Counted from the first letter of the stretch, positions 26,946-37,585 are shown. The stretch: 64,000 nt of DNA from Sulfolobales archaeon Acd1 (GCA_000389735.1 APJY01000001.1:709064-773063), one strand, 5' to 3'. Notes: generated by a model not told the origin, from the letters alone. A program made the numbers and translations.

Positions 26946-29438
26946 ATGGAGTCCACTATCCTCGTACAGCTGAGGAAGGTCTCGGTCATAAAGAGGGACG
27001 GAAGAAGGGAAGAGTTCAAGCCCGAGAAAATACTCTCCAAGCTTCCCATCCCCGACGAAATAGCGGACAACATATTCAACGACATAGCCAAGTCCTCCAA
27101 GGACGGGGTGATCGAGGCTAGGACTGTGGCTGACATAATCGAGAGGAACCTCGTAGAGAACGGCGTCAAGGACGCGAGGTTCTTCGAGCTCGCTAAGAAG
27201 TTCGTGCTGGCTAGGATCTACAACCACGTTTATGGTAAAGGTAAGTGGAAGGACTTCGACCCCAAGGATCTTTTACTAAGCTACAACGCCCTCAAGGTTC
27301 TGGAGTCCAGGTACCTCCTCAAGGACCCCAACACGTTGAGATATATCGAGACCCCGCAGATGATGTACAGGAGGGTCGCCAGGTTCTTGGCGGAGGTGGA
27401 GAGGAGGTACGGCAAGTCGGAGGAAGAGGTAAGGAAGATAGAGGAGGAGTTCTACTCCATCATGAGCGACCTGAGGTTCCTGCCTAACTCGCCGACCTTG
27501 ATGAATGCAGGTACTAGGATGGGGATACTTTCAGCTTGCTTCGTGGTTCCGGTCAGGGACTCCATGACGACCCCCGAGGGCGACGGCATTTACGACGCCT
27601 TGAGGGCCATGGCGTTGATCCATCAACAAGGTGGAGGTACCGGTTTCGACTTCAGCGAGCTCAGACCTAAAGGAGATATAGTAGCCTCCACGGCTGGGGT
27701 AGCCTCTGGGCCCGTCTCCTTCATGAAGGTCTTCGACATAAGCACCGACGTGGTTAAACAAGGAGGCAAAAGGAGAGGGGCCAACATGGGGGTCATGCAC
27801 GTCTGGCACCCTGATATTGAAGAGTTCGTGAAGTCCAAGAGCGGAGAGCTGAAGGACGTCCAGCTCCAGAACTTCAACATCTCCGTAGGCGTTTACGATT
27901 ACTTCATGGAGAAGGTCGAGAGAGGGGAAGACTTACCGCTCGTCAATCCCAGAAAGACCAAGGCCCCGGGGACGGATCATGAGTACCTGATGGTCAAGGC
28001 CAGGGGTTATATGAATGAGGAGTACATACAAGAGGCGATACTTTCCGAGCTGGAGGAAAAGGGCTCCGTTTGGCTTGACGAGTCAGTAATTGTGGCCGTG
28101 GACGAGGCCTTAGCGATCGCTGAAAAGGAGGGTGCGATAGCCAAGTGGGTGAACGCCAGGAAGCTCTTCGAGGAGATAGTCAAGGGAGCGTGGGACAGCG
28201 GTGACCCAGGCTTATTGTTCATAGACACGATCAACAGGAGGCACCCGACCTGGTACTTGGGCAAGATAAACTCGACCAATCCGTGTGGAGAAGAGCCTCT
28301 GCTACCTTGGGAATCTTGCAACCTAGGCTCAATAAACCTTGAGAAGTTCGTCAAGGAGGTCGATGGTAAGCCCACCATTGATTGGGACGGTCTAGCCGAG
28401 ACGATAAGGACGGCGATCAGGCTCTTGGACAACGTGATAGACGCCAACAGGTACCCGTTGAAGCAAATAGAAGAGGCCACGAAGAGGACGAGGAAAGTCG
28501 GCTTGGGCGTAATGGGCTTGGCTAGGATGTTCGTGAGGCTGGGGATCCCTTACGACAGCGTCGATGCGGTGTACTTGTCATACCAGCTGGCTAAGTTCAT
28601 CTACTACCACGCCATGATGGCCTCGATAGAGTTAGCGAAGGAGAAGGGCAGCTTCCCCGCCTACAACGCGAAGCTCTACAGGGACATATTCGAGACGGCC
28701 AAGCCCTTGGAGGAGCTCTTGGAGATAGCTGACGTCAAGGGAGAGGTCTCGAGCTACGTGAGGGAAATCGCTGGGGCAGCGGAGCAGTTGGACGTGAGCA
28801 GGGTTAAGGACGAGAGGTTGAGGTACGGCCTGAGGAACGCGACCGTGGTCTCCATAGCCCCGACCGGGACGATATCGATAATCGCCGGCACGTCTTCGTC
28901 CATAGAGCCCCTGTTCGCCCTGGCCTTCGTCAGGAACGTCGCTGTCGGGAAGTTCATAGAGATAGACCCTCTGTTCTTGGAGTACCTGAGGAAGTACGAG
29001 CTCGACTCCCCCGAAGTGATAGAGAAGGTCGCCGAGACGGGGACCGTGGGCGAGAACCCGTACATGCCGAGGACCATCAGGAGGCTCTTCAGGACGGCCC
29101 ACGAGGTCTCACCCGAGTTCCACTTGCTACACCAAGCCTGCTGGCAGCAGTGGAACGACTCCGGGACCTCCAAGACCATAAACCTCAGGAACGAAGAGCC
29201 TGTCGAGACAGTCGAGAGGGTCTACATGATGGCGTGGAAGCTGGGGATCAAAGGCGTCACGGTGTATAGGGACAAGAGCAAGAGCCAGCAAGTGATATAC
29301 TTCGGCATAAAGAAGGAGAAGGAGGAGGCGAAGGAGCAGAAGAAGTTCCAGCTCCTGCCTTCTGGCCTGAGGATTGAGAAGAAGTTCGTCGAAGTGGCTG
29401 AGAACTACGCGGGCGGTTGTAAGACCTGCGAGCTTTGA
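26946..29438 (+). CDS. nrdJ: Ribonucleoside-diphosphate reductase, class II (B12-dependent)
   Basis: Makes deoxyribonucleotides using adenosylcobalamin. The 830-residue protein has an N-terminal ATP-cone ([16 protein letters not shown], about 12-27), then the barrel with [13 protein letters not shown] and SACFVVP (substrate-side Cys), [15 protein letters not shown], the [21 protein letters not shown] active-site loop with the radical Cys, [10 protein letters not shown] near 640, and a C-terminal redox pair in GGCKTCEL. No small-subunit gene is near, consistent with class II. No intein interrupts it. The upstream gap carries the GAAAC motif array. Confidence 0.95.
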   Translation: MESTILVQLRKVSVIKRDGRREEFKPEKILSKLPIPDEIADNIFNDIAKSSKDGVIEARTVADIIERNLVENGVKDARFFELAKKFVLARIYNHVYGKGKWKDFDPKDLLLSYNALKVLESRYLLKDPNTLRYIETPQMMYRRVARFLAEVERRYGKSEEEVRKIEEEFYSIMSDLRFLPNSPTLMNAGTRMGILSACFVVPVRDSMTTPEGDGIYDALRAMALIHQQGGGTGFDFSELRPKGDIVASTAGVASGPVSFMKVFDISTDVVKQGGKRRGANMGVMHVWHPDIEEFVKSKSGELKDVQLQNFNISVGVYDYFMEKVERGEDLPLVNPRKTKAPGTDHEYLMVKARGYMNEEYIQEAILSELEEKGSVWLDESVIVAVDEALAIAEKEGAIAKWVNARKLFEEIVKGAWDSGDPGLLFIDTINRRHPTWYLGKINSTNPCGEEPLLPWESCNLGSINLEKFVKEVDGKPTIDWDGLAETIRTAIRLLDNVIDANRYPLKQIEEATKRTRKVGLGVMGLARMFVRLGIPYDSVDAVYLSYQLAKFIYYHAMMASIELAKEKGSFPAYNAKLYRDIFETAKPLEELLEIADVKGEVSSYVREIAGAAEQLDVSRVKDERLRYGLRNATVVSIAPTGTISIIAGTSSSIEPLFALAFVRNVAVGKFIEIDPLFLEYLRKYELDSPEVIEKVAETGTVGENPYMPRTIRRLFRTAHEVSPEFHLLHQACWQQWNDSGTSKTINLRNEEPVETVERVYMMAWKLGIKGVTVYRDKSKSQQVIYFGIKKEKEEAKEQKKFQLLPSGLRIEKKFVEVAENYAGGCKTCEL

Positions 29439-29525
29439 GACCGTCTCGATTTATACTTGTTTTTTAATCCTAAGGCTTCTAAACAATGTATTGTGAATAG
29501 AAAACATTCAGGGCCTCCCTGTGAA

Positions 29526-29867
29526 ATGTCAGTCAAAGAAGTGCTGCCCGCCATTAGGTCTATGTTAGCAGAGATTATGATTAAGAGAAATATTTCCCTA
29601 TATAGAGTTTCTAAGATCCTGGGAATCTCACCGGCGGCCGTGGAGAACTACGTTAAGAAAAAACGCGGCACTAGCTTAAGGGAGTTCCTAGAGAAAGACC
29701 CGGATTTCATGGAGGTTTTGAACGACGTTGTGGATAAGCTTCTAGTCGACGAGACCACAGAGTTCGAGAACTACTATTGCGTCCTTTGCACGGAAGGCAA
29801 GAAAGCGCTGAAAAGGACAGGCGTCGAGATTCCCTCGTGCTATTACGAAACCAGTTTACTTCATTAA
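29526..29867 (+). CDS. HTH transcriptional regulator with Cys motif
   Basis: A 113-residue predicted regulator from ATG 29526. Residues about 5-50 form a helix-turn-helix (MLAEIMIKRNISLYRVSKIL then GISPAAVENYVKKKRG), and the C-terminal part holds YYCVLC and a late SCYY, possibly a metal or redox site. This matches the layout of the small archaeal regulators grouped as COG2522. An earlier ATG at 29457 would add a Cys-containing but non-homologous-looking stretch, so the inner start is preferred. It directly follows nrdJ by 87 bp and might sense a condition linked to it; that is conjecture. Confidence 0.7.
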   Translation: MSVKEVLPAIRSMLAEIMIKRNISLYRVSKILGISPAAVENYVKKKRGTSLREFLEKDPDFMEVLNDVVDKLLVDETTEFENYYCVLCTEGKKALKRTGVEIPSCYYETSLLH

Positions 29868-30860
29868 GTACGACTTCTTCTTTAGGTAAGCTTCTATAAG
29901 TTTGCTGATTTCTAACGAGAGTTTAACGATTTTCCACCTGCCCATAACGAACTTAACCCTATCGAACTCCGTCAATAAGCTCTCCTCCTCTCCAGTTAGG
30001 TACGTGAGCTTAGCGTTTCTAATCCTGAAAGCACCCACCACATTGACTAAATGAGGCCTATCGTCCAAGTTGAGAAGGTCTAATTTGAGTTCTTTTCCTT
30101 CGTATACGACTTTAAGCGGAAAAACGGTGTCTGGAACGATTTTGATTAGCGGTACATCATATTTAGGTTTGCAAATCAAAGTCTTAACGCCGTTTTTTAG
30201 GAACCACGAAGCCTTGTAGGGTTCCCAAAGTGAGACGCCCTTTAAGGCCAGAACGGGAACGCTAGTAATGATCTTACCGTCCTCTTCACGGAAGCCGAAA
30301 GCTCTATCCGATACTAATCCCAGCCTCTCACTAGAGTAGGGGGAAACGATTACGACTGAGGTGCAGCAGAAAGATTTTCTTCTTACCACACGCCTATAAA
30401 AAGGCGTCAATATCTCCAAAGTGGGTCTAAGGATCTCAACTTCTATTTCGTTAACGCGTTCCACCGAAAGGCCGTTATCGCCCTTAAGTAGGTGGAACGG
30501 ACGAATCGTCGATTTTTCGAGAGCGACAGGCCAAGGGTTTATAGTTAAACCGATCGTTCCACCCTCAGCACAACCGACTGTGTCGCCGACGAGTCCCTCT
30601 AGCCCAGCAAAGTCTACTCTTGGGAACTCCCAACCTACCGGATCATCTATCAAAGGCGACTCGATCTTTCGACCCGATTCATCGCCCAGAACCGTGCCGT
30701 CAGGCCCTATTATGGCGAGCTTCTGGTACGACAATTTGAGGCCATAATACAGGGCTACTTGAGGGAGCTGTTCTAGCCTCAGTAGATCCTCCGTTAATTC
30801 CTTCCGGTCAGCGGCTACCTTAATCATTTCATCTAAGTCAACAGCGGTCAAGCTCATCAC
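29856..30860 (-). CDS. Conserved hypothetical protein, function unknown
   Basis: A 334-residue soluble protein. The N-terminal helix (VDLDEMIKVAADRKELTEDLL) is followed by beta-rich sequence (KLAIIGPDGTVLGD; IESPLIDDPVGWEFPRVDFAG) and a double cysteine in SFCCTSVVIVSPYS (about 165). The later region (PKYDVPLIKIVPDTVFPLKVVYEGKELKLDL) is also beta-strand-like, ending in a basic helix. I recognise no family and no catalytic motif. It lies downstream of gatE by 63 bp on the same strand, so it may be the last gene of the S30e-gatD-gatE transcript. Confidence 0.65.
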   Translation of the reverse strand: MMSLTAVDLDEMIKVAADRKELTEDLLRLEQLPQVALYYGLKLSYQKLAIIGPDGTVLGDESGRKIESPLIDDPVGWEFPRVDFAGLEGLVGDTVGCAEGGTIGLTINPWPVALEKSTIRPFHLLKGDNGLSVERVNEIEVEILRPTLEILTPFYRRVVRRKSFCCTSVVIVSPYSSERLGLVSDRAFGFREEDGKIITSVPVLALKGVSLWEPYKASWFLKNGVKTLICKPKYDVPLIKIVPDTVFPLKVVYEGKELKLDLLNLDDRPHLVNVVGAFRIRNAKLTYLTGEEESLLTEFDRVKFVMGRWKIVKLSLEISKLIEAYLKKKSYLMK

Positions 30861-30923
30861 TCCGAGGGAAGCATAGATCCGCCAAATGCCTTCTCTTCAC
30901 CGCTCAGGATCGGGGGTAACTCG

Positions 30924-32816
30924 TCACTCGCTTAACGTTTGTAGCTCCTGGTTAATAATCTCGGCTACTACTTTTCCCTCCACTCTCCCTCTAACTTTAC
31001 TCATTACTTTGCCCATAACGGCGTTGAAAGCCTTCTTCTTATCAGCCTTAATCTGGTCACTCAATTCCGCTATTGCGGACCTAACTATCTTCCTCAGTTC
31101 ATCATAGCTTATCGCTCGGTACTCTTCCAAAACTTGATCTAGGGTGAGGTTCGTGGTCGTATACTGAAGTATCACGTCTTGGACGGCGTCCTTTAATATC
31201 TTGCCCTCAGATACCGCTCTAACGATTTTCTCGATGTCGGAATCGCTCAGCTTCTCCACCTTGCCTCCCTTGGACTTAGCATACTTGATATAATTCTCGA
31301 ATATGTTGGCGATGAGTGAAGCCAGCACACTGCCGTACTTGGTCACTAGAGCCTCGAAGAGGTCGAAGTTCGGGTTCTTGAGCATGGACTTGGCGAGCTC
31401 CTCGCTGAGTCCCCACGAGATGTATTTCTTCAGCTTGGCCTCCGGCGACTCGGGGACAAGCGCTCTAGCCTCTTCGAGTAAGTTCTCGTCTATCCTCAAT
31501 GGTGGAATGTCCGTTTCTGGATACATCCTGGCGGCTCCCGGCCTGGGCCTCATGAACCTGGTGGTTCCATCCTCGAGGGCGGCCCTGGTTTCCTTAGGAA
31601 CCCCTTCGAACGCCATCAACACTCTGTTAAGTATCGTTCCCATGGCGGCCCTGGCCTTCTCCTCAGGGCCCACGACCAGAACGAAAGCGTCGTTCTGCTG
31701 GACATTCAGCCTCGCTTTAACAGACTCAACCTCTTCCGCGGTGATGCCGTAATTAGGTAACTCGTCTGAGTGGAAGATACCCCCTAATCCTGCGAACACC
31801 TTAACGTAGTCCGAAACTTCCGTCCCGAACCTCCTTTTGGTCATCACTTCCCATCCGAATATCCCCTTGAAGCCCAACACTCTCGCGCCGTAGACTTTTC
31901 CTCCCTTATCGAGCTCTTTCTTAACCACTTTGCTCGAAGTGGTTCTGAATAAGTCGGTGAGATCCGTGGGCTGGAAGGCCTCCCTCACTTTCTCAGGCGC
32001 TAAACCCCTTCTCCTTAGCTCGTCCCTTATTCGCAGGAGCTCGTACTGTCTCCTCGCTTCTTCCGCTACTATCTTCGGAATTAACTCGAGCTCTTGAACC
32101 CCCTTGATCTCTGTTTTCTCTCCCCCAGCTATCGAGATGTTAAGGTCCTGCCTTATCGTACCGAGGCCCCTCTTGGCCCTGCCAGTCATTCTCAGGATCT
32201 GCCCTATCGTTAGGGCGACCCTCATCGCTTTCTCTGGGCTGTGGATGTCTGGGGCGGTCGAGATCTCGATTAAGGGGATCCCGAGTCTATCTAGGTTGAA
32301 GACCGTCTCGCCGTCTCTATCCTCCACCTTTCTCGCAGCGTCTTCTTCCACGGTTATGGTCTCGATTCTTACGGGTCCTTCTTTATCCTCAATCTGTCCA
32401 CCAAGGGCCACTATGGCTGTCCTCTGAAAGCCAGAGGTATTCGAGCCGTCTATGACTATCTTCCTCATGACGTAAATCTCGTCCACAGGGCTAGCGTTTA
32501 CAGCCAAGGCGAAACTTAAGGCCAACTTCACGGCCTCTCTGTTTATGGAGTGAGGAGGCTCCTCGTCGGTTTCGACCATACAGTAGTTGTCGGGCAATAG
32601 GTAAACGTAACGCTTACCTTTCTTCCACTCCGTCAAAGCGGCTACGTCCACTTCGCCCGTTTCACTTAACGATGGTCTCAAGTACCTCCTTATTTCGCCT
32701 TGTATTCGCTCCTCGCTTTCGGTGGGACAGGCGCAGAACAGCTTGTTTTTCGTGTTGATTTGTTGATGAATCTCCAAGCCGACCTTAAGCCCTAACGCTT
32801 TGTAGTCAAGTTCCAT
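30924..32816 (-). CDS. gatE: Glutamyl-tRNA(Gln) amidotransferase subunit E
   Basis: tRNA-binding and kinase subunit of the archaea-specific GatDE enzyme that converts Glu-tRNA(Gln) to Gln-tRNA(Gln). The 630-residue protein begins with the cradle domain (GLKVGLEIHQQINTKNKLFC, residues 9-28, with CACPTE), has TDEEPPHSIN and the DRLGIPLIEISTAPDIHSPE segment, an AspRS-like insertion (about 280-400), and a helical YqeY-like tail (from about 500) with VMGKVMSKVRGRVEGK at the end. It overlaps gatD by 11 bp, making the two genes a translational pair. Confidence 0.96.
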   Translation of the reverse strand: MELDYKALGLKVGLEIHQQINTKNKLFCACPTESEERIQGEIRRYLRPSLSETGEVDVAALTEWKKGKRYVYLLPDNYCMVETDEEPPHSINREAVKLALSFALAVNASPVDEIYVMRKIVIDGSNTSGFQRTAIVALGGQIEDKEGPVRIETITVEEDAARKVEDRDGETVFNLDRLGIPLIEISTAPDIHSPEKAMRVALTIGQILRMTGRAKRGLGTIRQDLNISIAGGEKTEIKGVQELELIPKIVAEEARRQYELLRIRDELRRRGLAPEKVREAFQPTDLTDLFRTTSSKVVKKELDKGGKVYGARVLGFKGIFGWEVMTKRRFGTEVSDYVKVFAGLGGIFHSDELPNYGITAEEVESVKARLNVQQNDAFVLVVGPEEKARAAMGTILNRVLMAFEGVPKETRAALEDGTTRFMRPRPGAARMYPETDIPPLRIDENLLEEARALVPESPEAKLKKYISWGLSEELAKSMLKNPNFDLFEALVTKYGSVLASLIANIFENYIKYAKSKGGKVEKLSDSDIEKIVRAVSEGKILKDAVQDVILQYTTTNLTLDQVLEEYRAISYDELRKIVRSAIAELSDQIKADKKKAFNAVMGKVMSKVRGRVEGKVVAEIINQELQTLSE

Positions 32817-34134
32817 GATGCCACCTCGGGAAGTATTCCTCCAGGTGCCTGGCGTTGATTTCCCCCGTTACATTGGTTATCATGAAGGACTTCAACTCCT
32901 CCATGGTCTTATGATGCGCTAACCCCCACATTAGCTTAACCACAGCAACCTCAGGTAGCATGTCTTCCAAGGGCACTACCCCAGCCCTCAGTAGATGCCT
33001 TCCAGTGGTGTAAACGTTCATGTTTACCCTACCGAAGAGGCACTGTGAGGTCATCCCAACGAAAACTCCCTTTTCGGTTGCGTACTTGAAGGCCTCAGCG
33101 AACTCCGAAGCGGTGTGGCCCAGCCCCGTGCCCTCAACTATTATACCCTTGAACCCACGATCTGTCAGCCAGTAAACAATGTCAACAGGCATTCCTGGGT
33201 AAAACTTTAGCAGGAAAACTCTGGGATCGAACTTGGCGTCTACCTTCAGCTCTCCCTTACGCTTATAGTCGGAGGACAGGAGCTTCAGTTTCTTCTCACT
33301 CCAGAGAAACTTGGCTAAGGGCAAACCGTTTATCGTTTGGAAAGCGTCCCTTCTACTGGTATGCATCTTCCTTACCTTGACGCCCCTGTGAATTAGGACG
33401 TAGTCGTCGGCGGTGGTGCCATGCATGGCTATAACGACCTCCCCGAACGGAGCGTGTTTCGCTGTATAGACCGCCGCGTAGAGGTTTATCGGAGCATCAC
33501 TGCTGGGCCTGTCACTGCTTCGCTGGGAGCCGACTAGCACTACGGGACCAGGCAACGAAGGTAGGGAGAAGGCTAGCGCCGCTGCGGTGAACGTCATCGT
33601 GTCCGTACCGTGGGCTACGACCACGCCTACATTCCCCTCATTAAAAGCCCTCGTTACGGCATCAGCTACCCTTTCCCAATACTCGGGCTTCATGTTCTCG
33701 CTTAGGATGGCCATAAGAACCTCTGAGGAGACTTCTCCGATCTCCCGAATCTCTGGCTCGAACTCGATGATCTCCTCCGTCGAAAGAGCGGGCCTAACGG
33801 CTCCAGTTTCGTACTCTATCTTGCTGGCTATCGTACCTCCGGTGCTTATTATCTTAACTTCACTTTTCTTAAATTGATCCGATGTTTTAGTTTCAGTTTC
33901 TTTAAGTTGGAAGTGTTCTATCAGTTCAATTTCAGAAATATTTTCGATGGAAATTCCTATATTATAACCATTATTTAACTTTATTACGACGATTCTATCA
34001 TCGTTAGAATAACTTGGCATTAGAACTCCTTCTAACTGTAATCCTTTTGCACGTAACCTGACTTTATCTCCGACGTTTAGTCGTTTAGACTTCAAGAATT
34101 CTAGCGCGCTCCCTCTATATCCTTCTAGGTTCAT
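32806..34134 (-). CDS. gatD: Glutamyl-tRNA(Gln) amidotransferase subunit D
   Basis: Asparaginase-like subunit that releases ammonia from glutamine or asparagine for GatE. The 442-residue protein has an N-terminal beta-barrel (about 1-75), then the L-asparaginase domain with STGGTIAS (about 97-104), VVAHGTDTMTFTA (second Thr/Asp motif, about 170-182) and a catalytic-Lys region (GSQRSSDRPSSDAP). Presence of GatDE means the organism makes Gln-tRNA indirectly and should lack GlnRS. The S30e gene is 39 bp upstream on the same strand. Confidence 0.96.
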   Translation of the reverse strand: MNLEGYRGSALEFLKSKRLNVGDKVRLRAKGLQLEGVLMPSYSNDDRIVVIKLNNGYNIGISIENISEIELIEHFQLKETETKTSDQFKKSEVKIISTGGTIASKIEYETGAVRPALSTEEIIEFEPEIREIGEVSSEVLMAILSENMKPEYWERVADAVTRAFNEGNVGVVVAHGTDTMTFTAAALAFSLPSLPGPVVLVGSQRSSDRPSSDAPINLYAAVYTAKHAPFGEVVIAMHGTTADDYVLIHRGVKVRKMHTSRRDAFQTINGLPLAKFLWSEKKLKLLSSDYKRKGELKVDAKFDPRVFLLKFYPGMPVDIVYWLTDRGFKGIIVEGTGLGHTASEFAEAFKYATEKGVFVGMTSQCLFGRVNMNVYTTGRHLLRAGVVPLEDMLPEVAVVKLMWGLAHHKTMEELKSFMITNVTGEINARHLEEYFPRWHHGT

Positions 34135-34173
34135 GACGTAAGGTGGCTTTCGTTACAAAAAAGCTTTAACAGC

Positions 34174-34335
34174 TTATCTGGCAGGAGCTTTGGCCTTCTC
34201 GGCCTTTAGCACCCTCCTATCATACTCGAGTCTGTTCCTTACCCTCGGAACCTCCTTATGCTTCTCCTTCTTCGGGATCTTAGGGGTCTGGTTCCTTACT
34301 TTCCCGGCCTTCGTTAATGATCCGTGAGAAGGCAT
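34174..34335 (-). CDS. rps30e: Ribosomal protein S30e
   Basis: Small-subunit ribosomal protein of 53 residues, read on the minus strand from ATG 34335 to TAA 34174-34176. It begins [20 protein letters not shown] and continues with the very basic [14 protein letters not shown] run, the standard archaeal S30e pattern (HGSLTRAGKVR-Q-PK). Too short for usual length cut-offs, but the match is clear. It is divergent from nop5 with a 65-bp promoter gap and lies just upstream of gatD; a TTTTTT tract on its 3' side may give partial termination. Confidence 0.92.
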   Translation of the reverse strand: MPSHGSLTKAGKVRNQTPKIPKKEKHKEVPRVRNRLEYDRRVLKAEKAKAPAR

Positions 34336-34400
34336 TCTTAAGAGACTTTTACTACCAGCTAAATTTTAAGCTTTCGGCGAAGACTCTATGCGATGACGTG

Positions 34401-35666
34401 ATGAAGCTCTACCTGGTTGAACACGCTTTAGGTAGTTTCGGATATGATGAGTCCGGCAACCTACTTGATTTCGTTCCACTTGAGAAGGACATAGGTAAGG
34501 TTTCCGAGTACCTTATAAACAACGAAAAGGGGGAACCACTCCCCTCGACGGTCAAGCTTCTAGAGAAGTTAAAGCCTGAGGAGGTAGTAGTCGAGAACGA
34601 AGCTATAGTTCCAGCCATACAAAAGCTCGGCTACAAGGTCAAGGTGGAAGTTCATCACGTAGGGGCTAGGAGCTTCAGGGAGTCTATGGCTGAAACGGCT
34701 GTTTCTAGAGGACTATTCGCCAACAAGGACGAGGTTTACAACTACCTCTACAGCCTGAGTTTCGAATACACTAGGAGGAAAATAAGGGGCGAGGCCCAGA
34801 AGAGGGACTTATTGGCTATACAAACCGTAAGGGCGATCGACGATATTGATAAGACAATCAACCTGTTCAGCGAGAGATTAAGGGAATGGTACAGCATTCA
34901 TTTCCCTGAACTCGACAAGCTGGTCGAGGATCACGAGACTTACGCGAAGATTGTCAACGAGGTAGGCCTAAGGGAAAACTTCACCGAATCCGCCTTGAAG
35001 GAACTCGGGATCAATGAGGATCTGGCCAAAAGGATCGTCAAAGCCGCCAAGAACAGCATCGGAGCCGACATAAGCGAGGTGGACGCGAAGGCCTTAGGGA
35101 TGTTGAGCTCACAGATCCTCAACCTTTACGCCATAAGAAGGGAGTTCGTCTCCTACCTAGAGTCCGTTATGAAGGAGGTGGCACCGAACGTAACGGCCTT
35201 GGTGGGACCTACGATAGGAGCGAGACTGTTAAGCCTGGCGGGAAGCCTCGAAGACTTAGCGAAGTTGCCGGCTAGCACTATCCAGGTGCTTGGGGCGGAG
35301 AAGGCACTCTTCAGGGCGCTGAGGAAGGGAGGGAAGCCGCCAAAGCACGGCATTATATTCCAGTACCCAGAGATTCACGGATCGCCTAGATGGCAAAGGG
35401 GTAAGATAGCGAGGGCGTTGGCAGCTAAGTTAGCTATAGCAACGAGGGTGGACTACTTCAGCGGAAGGTACATCGGAGACAAGCTCAACGAAGAGCTCAA
35501 GAAGAGGATCGAGGAGATTAAGACGAAGTACTCGAGCCCGCCGCCCAGGAGGCCTGAGGCCGTTAGGAGACCAGAGGAGAAGGCAAAAGAAAAGAAAGAG
35601 AGGAAGGAGAAGTCGAAAGAGGTAAAAGGTAAATCTGGAGAAAAACAGGGAGGAAAAGGTAGGTGA
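34401..35666 (+). CDS. nop5: Nop5 (Nop56/58) C/D box sRNP core protein
   Basis: Scaffold of the C/D box RNP that guides 2'-O-methylation; binds L7Ae-bound sRNA and fibrillarin. From ATG 34401 it has 421 residues: an N-terminal fibrillarin-binding domain (about 1-110), a coiled coil (about 110-230), and the NOP domain with [39 protein letters not shown] and [16 protein letters not shown] Lys/Glu-rich tail follows. An upstream ATG at 34317 overlaps the S30e start and the promoter, so it is rejected. AATTTTAAG at 34363-34371 is the likely TATA box. It is 6 bp upstream of fibrillarin. Confidence 0.95.
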   Translation: MKLYLVEHALGSFGYDESGNLLDFVPLEKDIGKVSEYLINNEKGEPLPSTVKLLEKLKPEEVVVENEAIVPAIQKLGYKVKVEVHHVGARSFRESMAETAVSRGLFANKDEVYNYLYSLSFEYTRRKIRGEAQKRDLLAIQTVRAIDDIDKTINLFSERLREWYSIHFPELDKLVEDHETYAKIVNEVGLRENFTESALKELGINEDLAKRIVKAAKNSIGADISEVDAKALGMLSSQILNLYAIRREFVSYLESVMKEVAPNVTALVGPTIGARLLSLAGSLEDLAKLPASTIQVLGAEKALFRALRKGGKPPKHGIIFQYPEIHGSPRWQRGKIARALAAKLAIATRVDYFSGRYIGDKLNEELKKRIEEIKTKYSSPPPRRPEAVRRPEEKAKEKKERKEKSKEVKGKSGEKQGGKGR

Positions 35667-35672
35667 AACTTC

Positions 35673-36365
35673 ATGGTGAATATCACTATAAAGGAAACTC
35701 AATTTGAGGGCGTCTACTTCTGTGAAACCCCCGACGGCACCTCGAAGTTATGCACGAAGAACTTGGCCCCAGGGCACAGCGTTTACGGTGAGAAGCTTTA
35801 CAGGATCAAAGACGTTGAGTACAGGGAATGGAACGCTTACAGGTCGAAGCTTGCTGGAGCTATACTCAAAGGACTTAAGAAGATGCCTATAAAGCTGGGC
35901 TCAAAGGTACTTTATCTAGGTGCTGCTTCAGGAACCACTCCCAGTCACGTTTCAGATATCGTAGGATTACAGGGTAAGGTTTACGCGGTCGAGTTCTCAG
36001 CGCGCATAGTCAGGGAGCTCCTCCTGGTAGCGCAAGTTAGGCCTAATATGTTCCCTGTACTCGCCGATGCGAGGTTCCCTAACGTTTACGCTCCACTAGT
36101 GGAAGACGTGGATGTACTTTACATCGATATAGCCCAGCCAGATCAGACGGATATAGCTATCAGAAACGCGAGGCAATTCCTGAAGTCGGGGGGCAGTATG
36201 CTGCTAGCCATAAAGGCCAGGTCTATAGATGTTACTAAGGACCCGAAGGAGATCTTCAAGGTCGAAACATCGAAGCTTGAGAACGCGGGCTTCGACGTTC
36301 TGGAAATAGTAGACCTGGAGCCCTACGACAAGGACCACGCAATGGTTTTGGCAAGACTCGGATGA
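35673..36365 (+). CDS. flpA: Fibrillarin, rRNA/tRNA 2'-O-methyltransferase
   Basis: SAM-dependent catalytic subunit of C/D box RNPs. The 230-residue protein has the N-terminal beta domain (about 1-55), the conserved YGEKLY and [15 protein letters not shown] segment, and the SAM motif [20 protein letters not shown] (about 78-97), with acidic motifs VYAVEFS and [11 protein letters not shown] and a catalytic Lys in [10 protein letters not shown]. It directly follows nop5, the usual archaeal arrangement. Confidence 0.97.
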   Translation: MVNITIKETQFEGVYFCETPDGTSKLCTKNLAPGHSVYGEKLYRIKDVEYREWNAYRSKLAGAILKGLKKMPIKLGSKVLYLGAASGTTPSHVSDIVGLQGKVYAVEFSARIVRELLLVAQVRPNMFPVLADARFPNVYAPLVEDVDVLYIDIAQPDQTDIAIRNARQFLKSGGSMLLAIKARSIDVTKDPKEIFKVETSKLENAGFDVLEIVDLEPYDKDHAMVLARLG

Positions 36366-36368
36366 GGC

Positions 36369-36785
36369 ATGTTAGATAAGATCGTCGAGCTAGGACTAAA
36401 GAGCCTATTGAGTTATTACCCATCCGAGCGCATCACGTTAGCTGAGGCGCTTAAGGGTAAGACGGTGGTCAGGCTTGACGACGGGAGCGAGATAGAGATC
36501 CCGAGAAATATCGCAGAGGCTTTAGGGAAGTCCGTCCCGATATACCTGTGGGACCTGGTTAAGCTACCCATAATCATTACCAAGAGCGGGAACAGTGGAG
36601 AGTTCGTTGTGGAAGATTACAAGTGGAACAGGGAGGCTCTAAAAATAGTCCTGAACAAGGAGGAAGTGAGCGTACTAAGGGTCGGAGAAGTGGAGAGTTT
36701 ATTAAGGAAGTTCGGTACTGCTATTTTTATTAATTTATCTGTTTCGATAAGTAACTCTCAAGAGGACAGCAGGATTGGTGAGTAG
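36369..36785 (+). CDS. UPF0216 (DUF61) family protein
   Basis: A 138-residue protein matching the archaeal UPF0216 pattern: a PSERITLAEALKG start segment, VVRLDDGSEIEIPRNIAEAL (about 30-49), and VKLPIIITKSGNSGEFVVED (about 62-81). Family function is unknown to me. It begins 3 bp after the fibrillarin stop and overlaps the next gene by 11 bp, so it is co-transcribed with the C/D box RNP genes; a role linked to RNA modification is possible but only from position. Confidence 0.8.
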   Translation: MLDKIVELGLKSLLSYYPSERITLAEALKGKTVVRLDDGSEIEIPRNIAEALGKSVPIYLWDLVKLPIIITKSGNSGEFVVEDYKWNREALKIVLNKEEVSVLRVGEVESLLRKFGTAIFINLSVSISNSQEDSRIGE

Positions 36786-37572
36786 GACGTTATCTGAAAT
36801 AGAGAAAGTGTTTGAGAGAAGCGGTTCACGTTACGAGATCGTAGACTATCCTAAAAGAGGCAAGAAGTCTGTTGACGTCTTGGTTGTCAAGGGCGATGAG
36901 AGGTTCGTCATCCGCGTCATTGATAACGTTTCGAGAATGCAGAAAGTCGAGGCTGACGAGTTGAAAAGGTTGGCAGCTTCGTTCTCCTGCAAACCCGTCG
37001 TTATCTCGAGTGACAACACAGACGAGGATCTACCGATAGACAAAGGGGTGCCTTTAGTTCACCCTAAGACATTAGAAAGGAGGTTGGCAGGTGAGAAGTT
37101 CTTCACGATTTATAGCAAGGGAAACATTTACGTGAGAATAAACCCGAAGGAGTTACACCGCAAGAGGTTAAAGAAGGAAATGAGCTTAGGTGAGGTGGCG
37201 GACTTTCTAGGCGTTACTAGGATGTCGGTTTATGAGTACGAGAGGGGTATAACCAATAAGGTCTCGATAGAGGTCGCGCAGAAGCTTGTAAAGTTGTTTG
37301 GCGAAGAAATCTTAGGAGACATTTTCGAAGTTCCTGAACTCGAAAGCGTTAAGACTAAGGGTAGTAATAGCTATAGATATAGCATCTCAGCTGAACTAGC
37401 CGAGAAAGGGTATAACGTTTACGAATACTCTTACTCTCCAGCGGATGTCACCGCCGTTAAAGAGGGGAAGAGGATGGTCATAGTGGTCTCCGAAGTCGAA
37501 GAGAAAATAGAGAACGCAAGAAAAATTGTATCTATGTTTGGCGGAGAGTTTTATGTAAAGCAAGTAGAATAG
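36775..37572 (+). CDS. HTH regulator with nuclease-like N-domain (COG1395)
   Basis: A 265-residue protein with an N-terminal alpha/beta domain (SRYEIVDYPKRGKKSVDVLVVKGDERFVIRVID, about 20-50) resembling a restriction-endonuclease-like fold, and a central Cro/C1-type helix-turn-helix (MSLGEVADFLGVTRMSVYEYERG, about 133-155). A third small domain follows (about 190-265). This arrangement matches the archaeal putative HTH regulatory proteins of COG1395. Start is TTG 36775 or GTG 36778, overlapping UPF0216. Target genes are unknown. Confidence 0.8.
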   Translation: MVSRTLSEIEKVFERSGSRYEIVDYPKRGKKSVDVLVVKGDERFVIRVIDNVSRMQKVEADELKRLAASFSCKPVVISSDNTDEDLPIDKGVPLVHPKTLERRLAGEKFFTIYSKGNIYVRINPKELHRKRLKKEMSLGEVADFLGVTRMSVYEYERGITNKVSIEVAQKLVKLFGEEILGDIFEVPELESVKTKGSNSYRYSISAELAEKGYNVYEYSYSPADVTAVKEGKRMVIVVSEVEEKIENARKIVSMFGGEFYVKQVE

Positions 37573-37585
37573 CGGATATGAAGCT

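Noticed and set aside
27245-29179. Several long open frames on both strands inside the ribonucleotide reductase gene
   Set aside because: They arise from codon bias of the real gene; none has motifs, a promoter or a ribosome-binding site, and nrdJ is unbroken.
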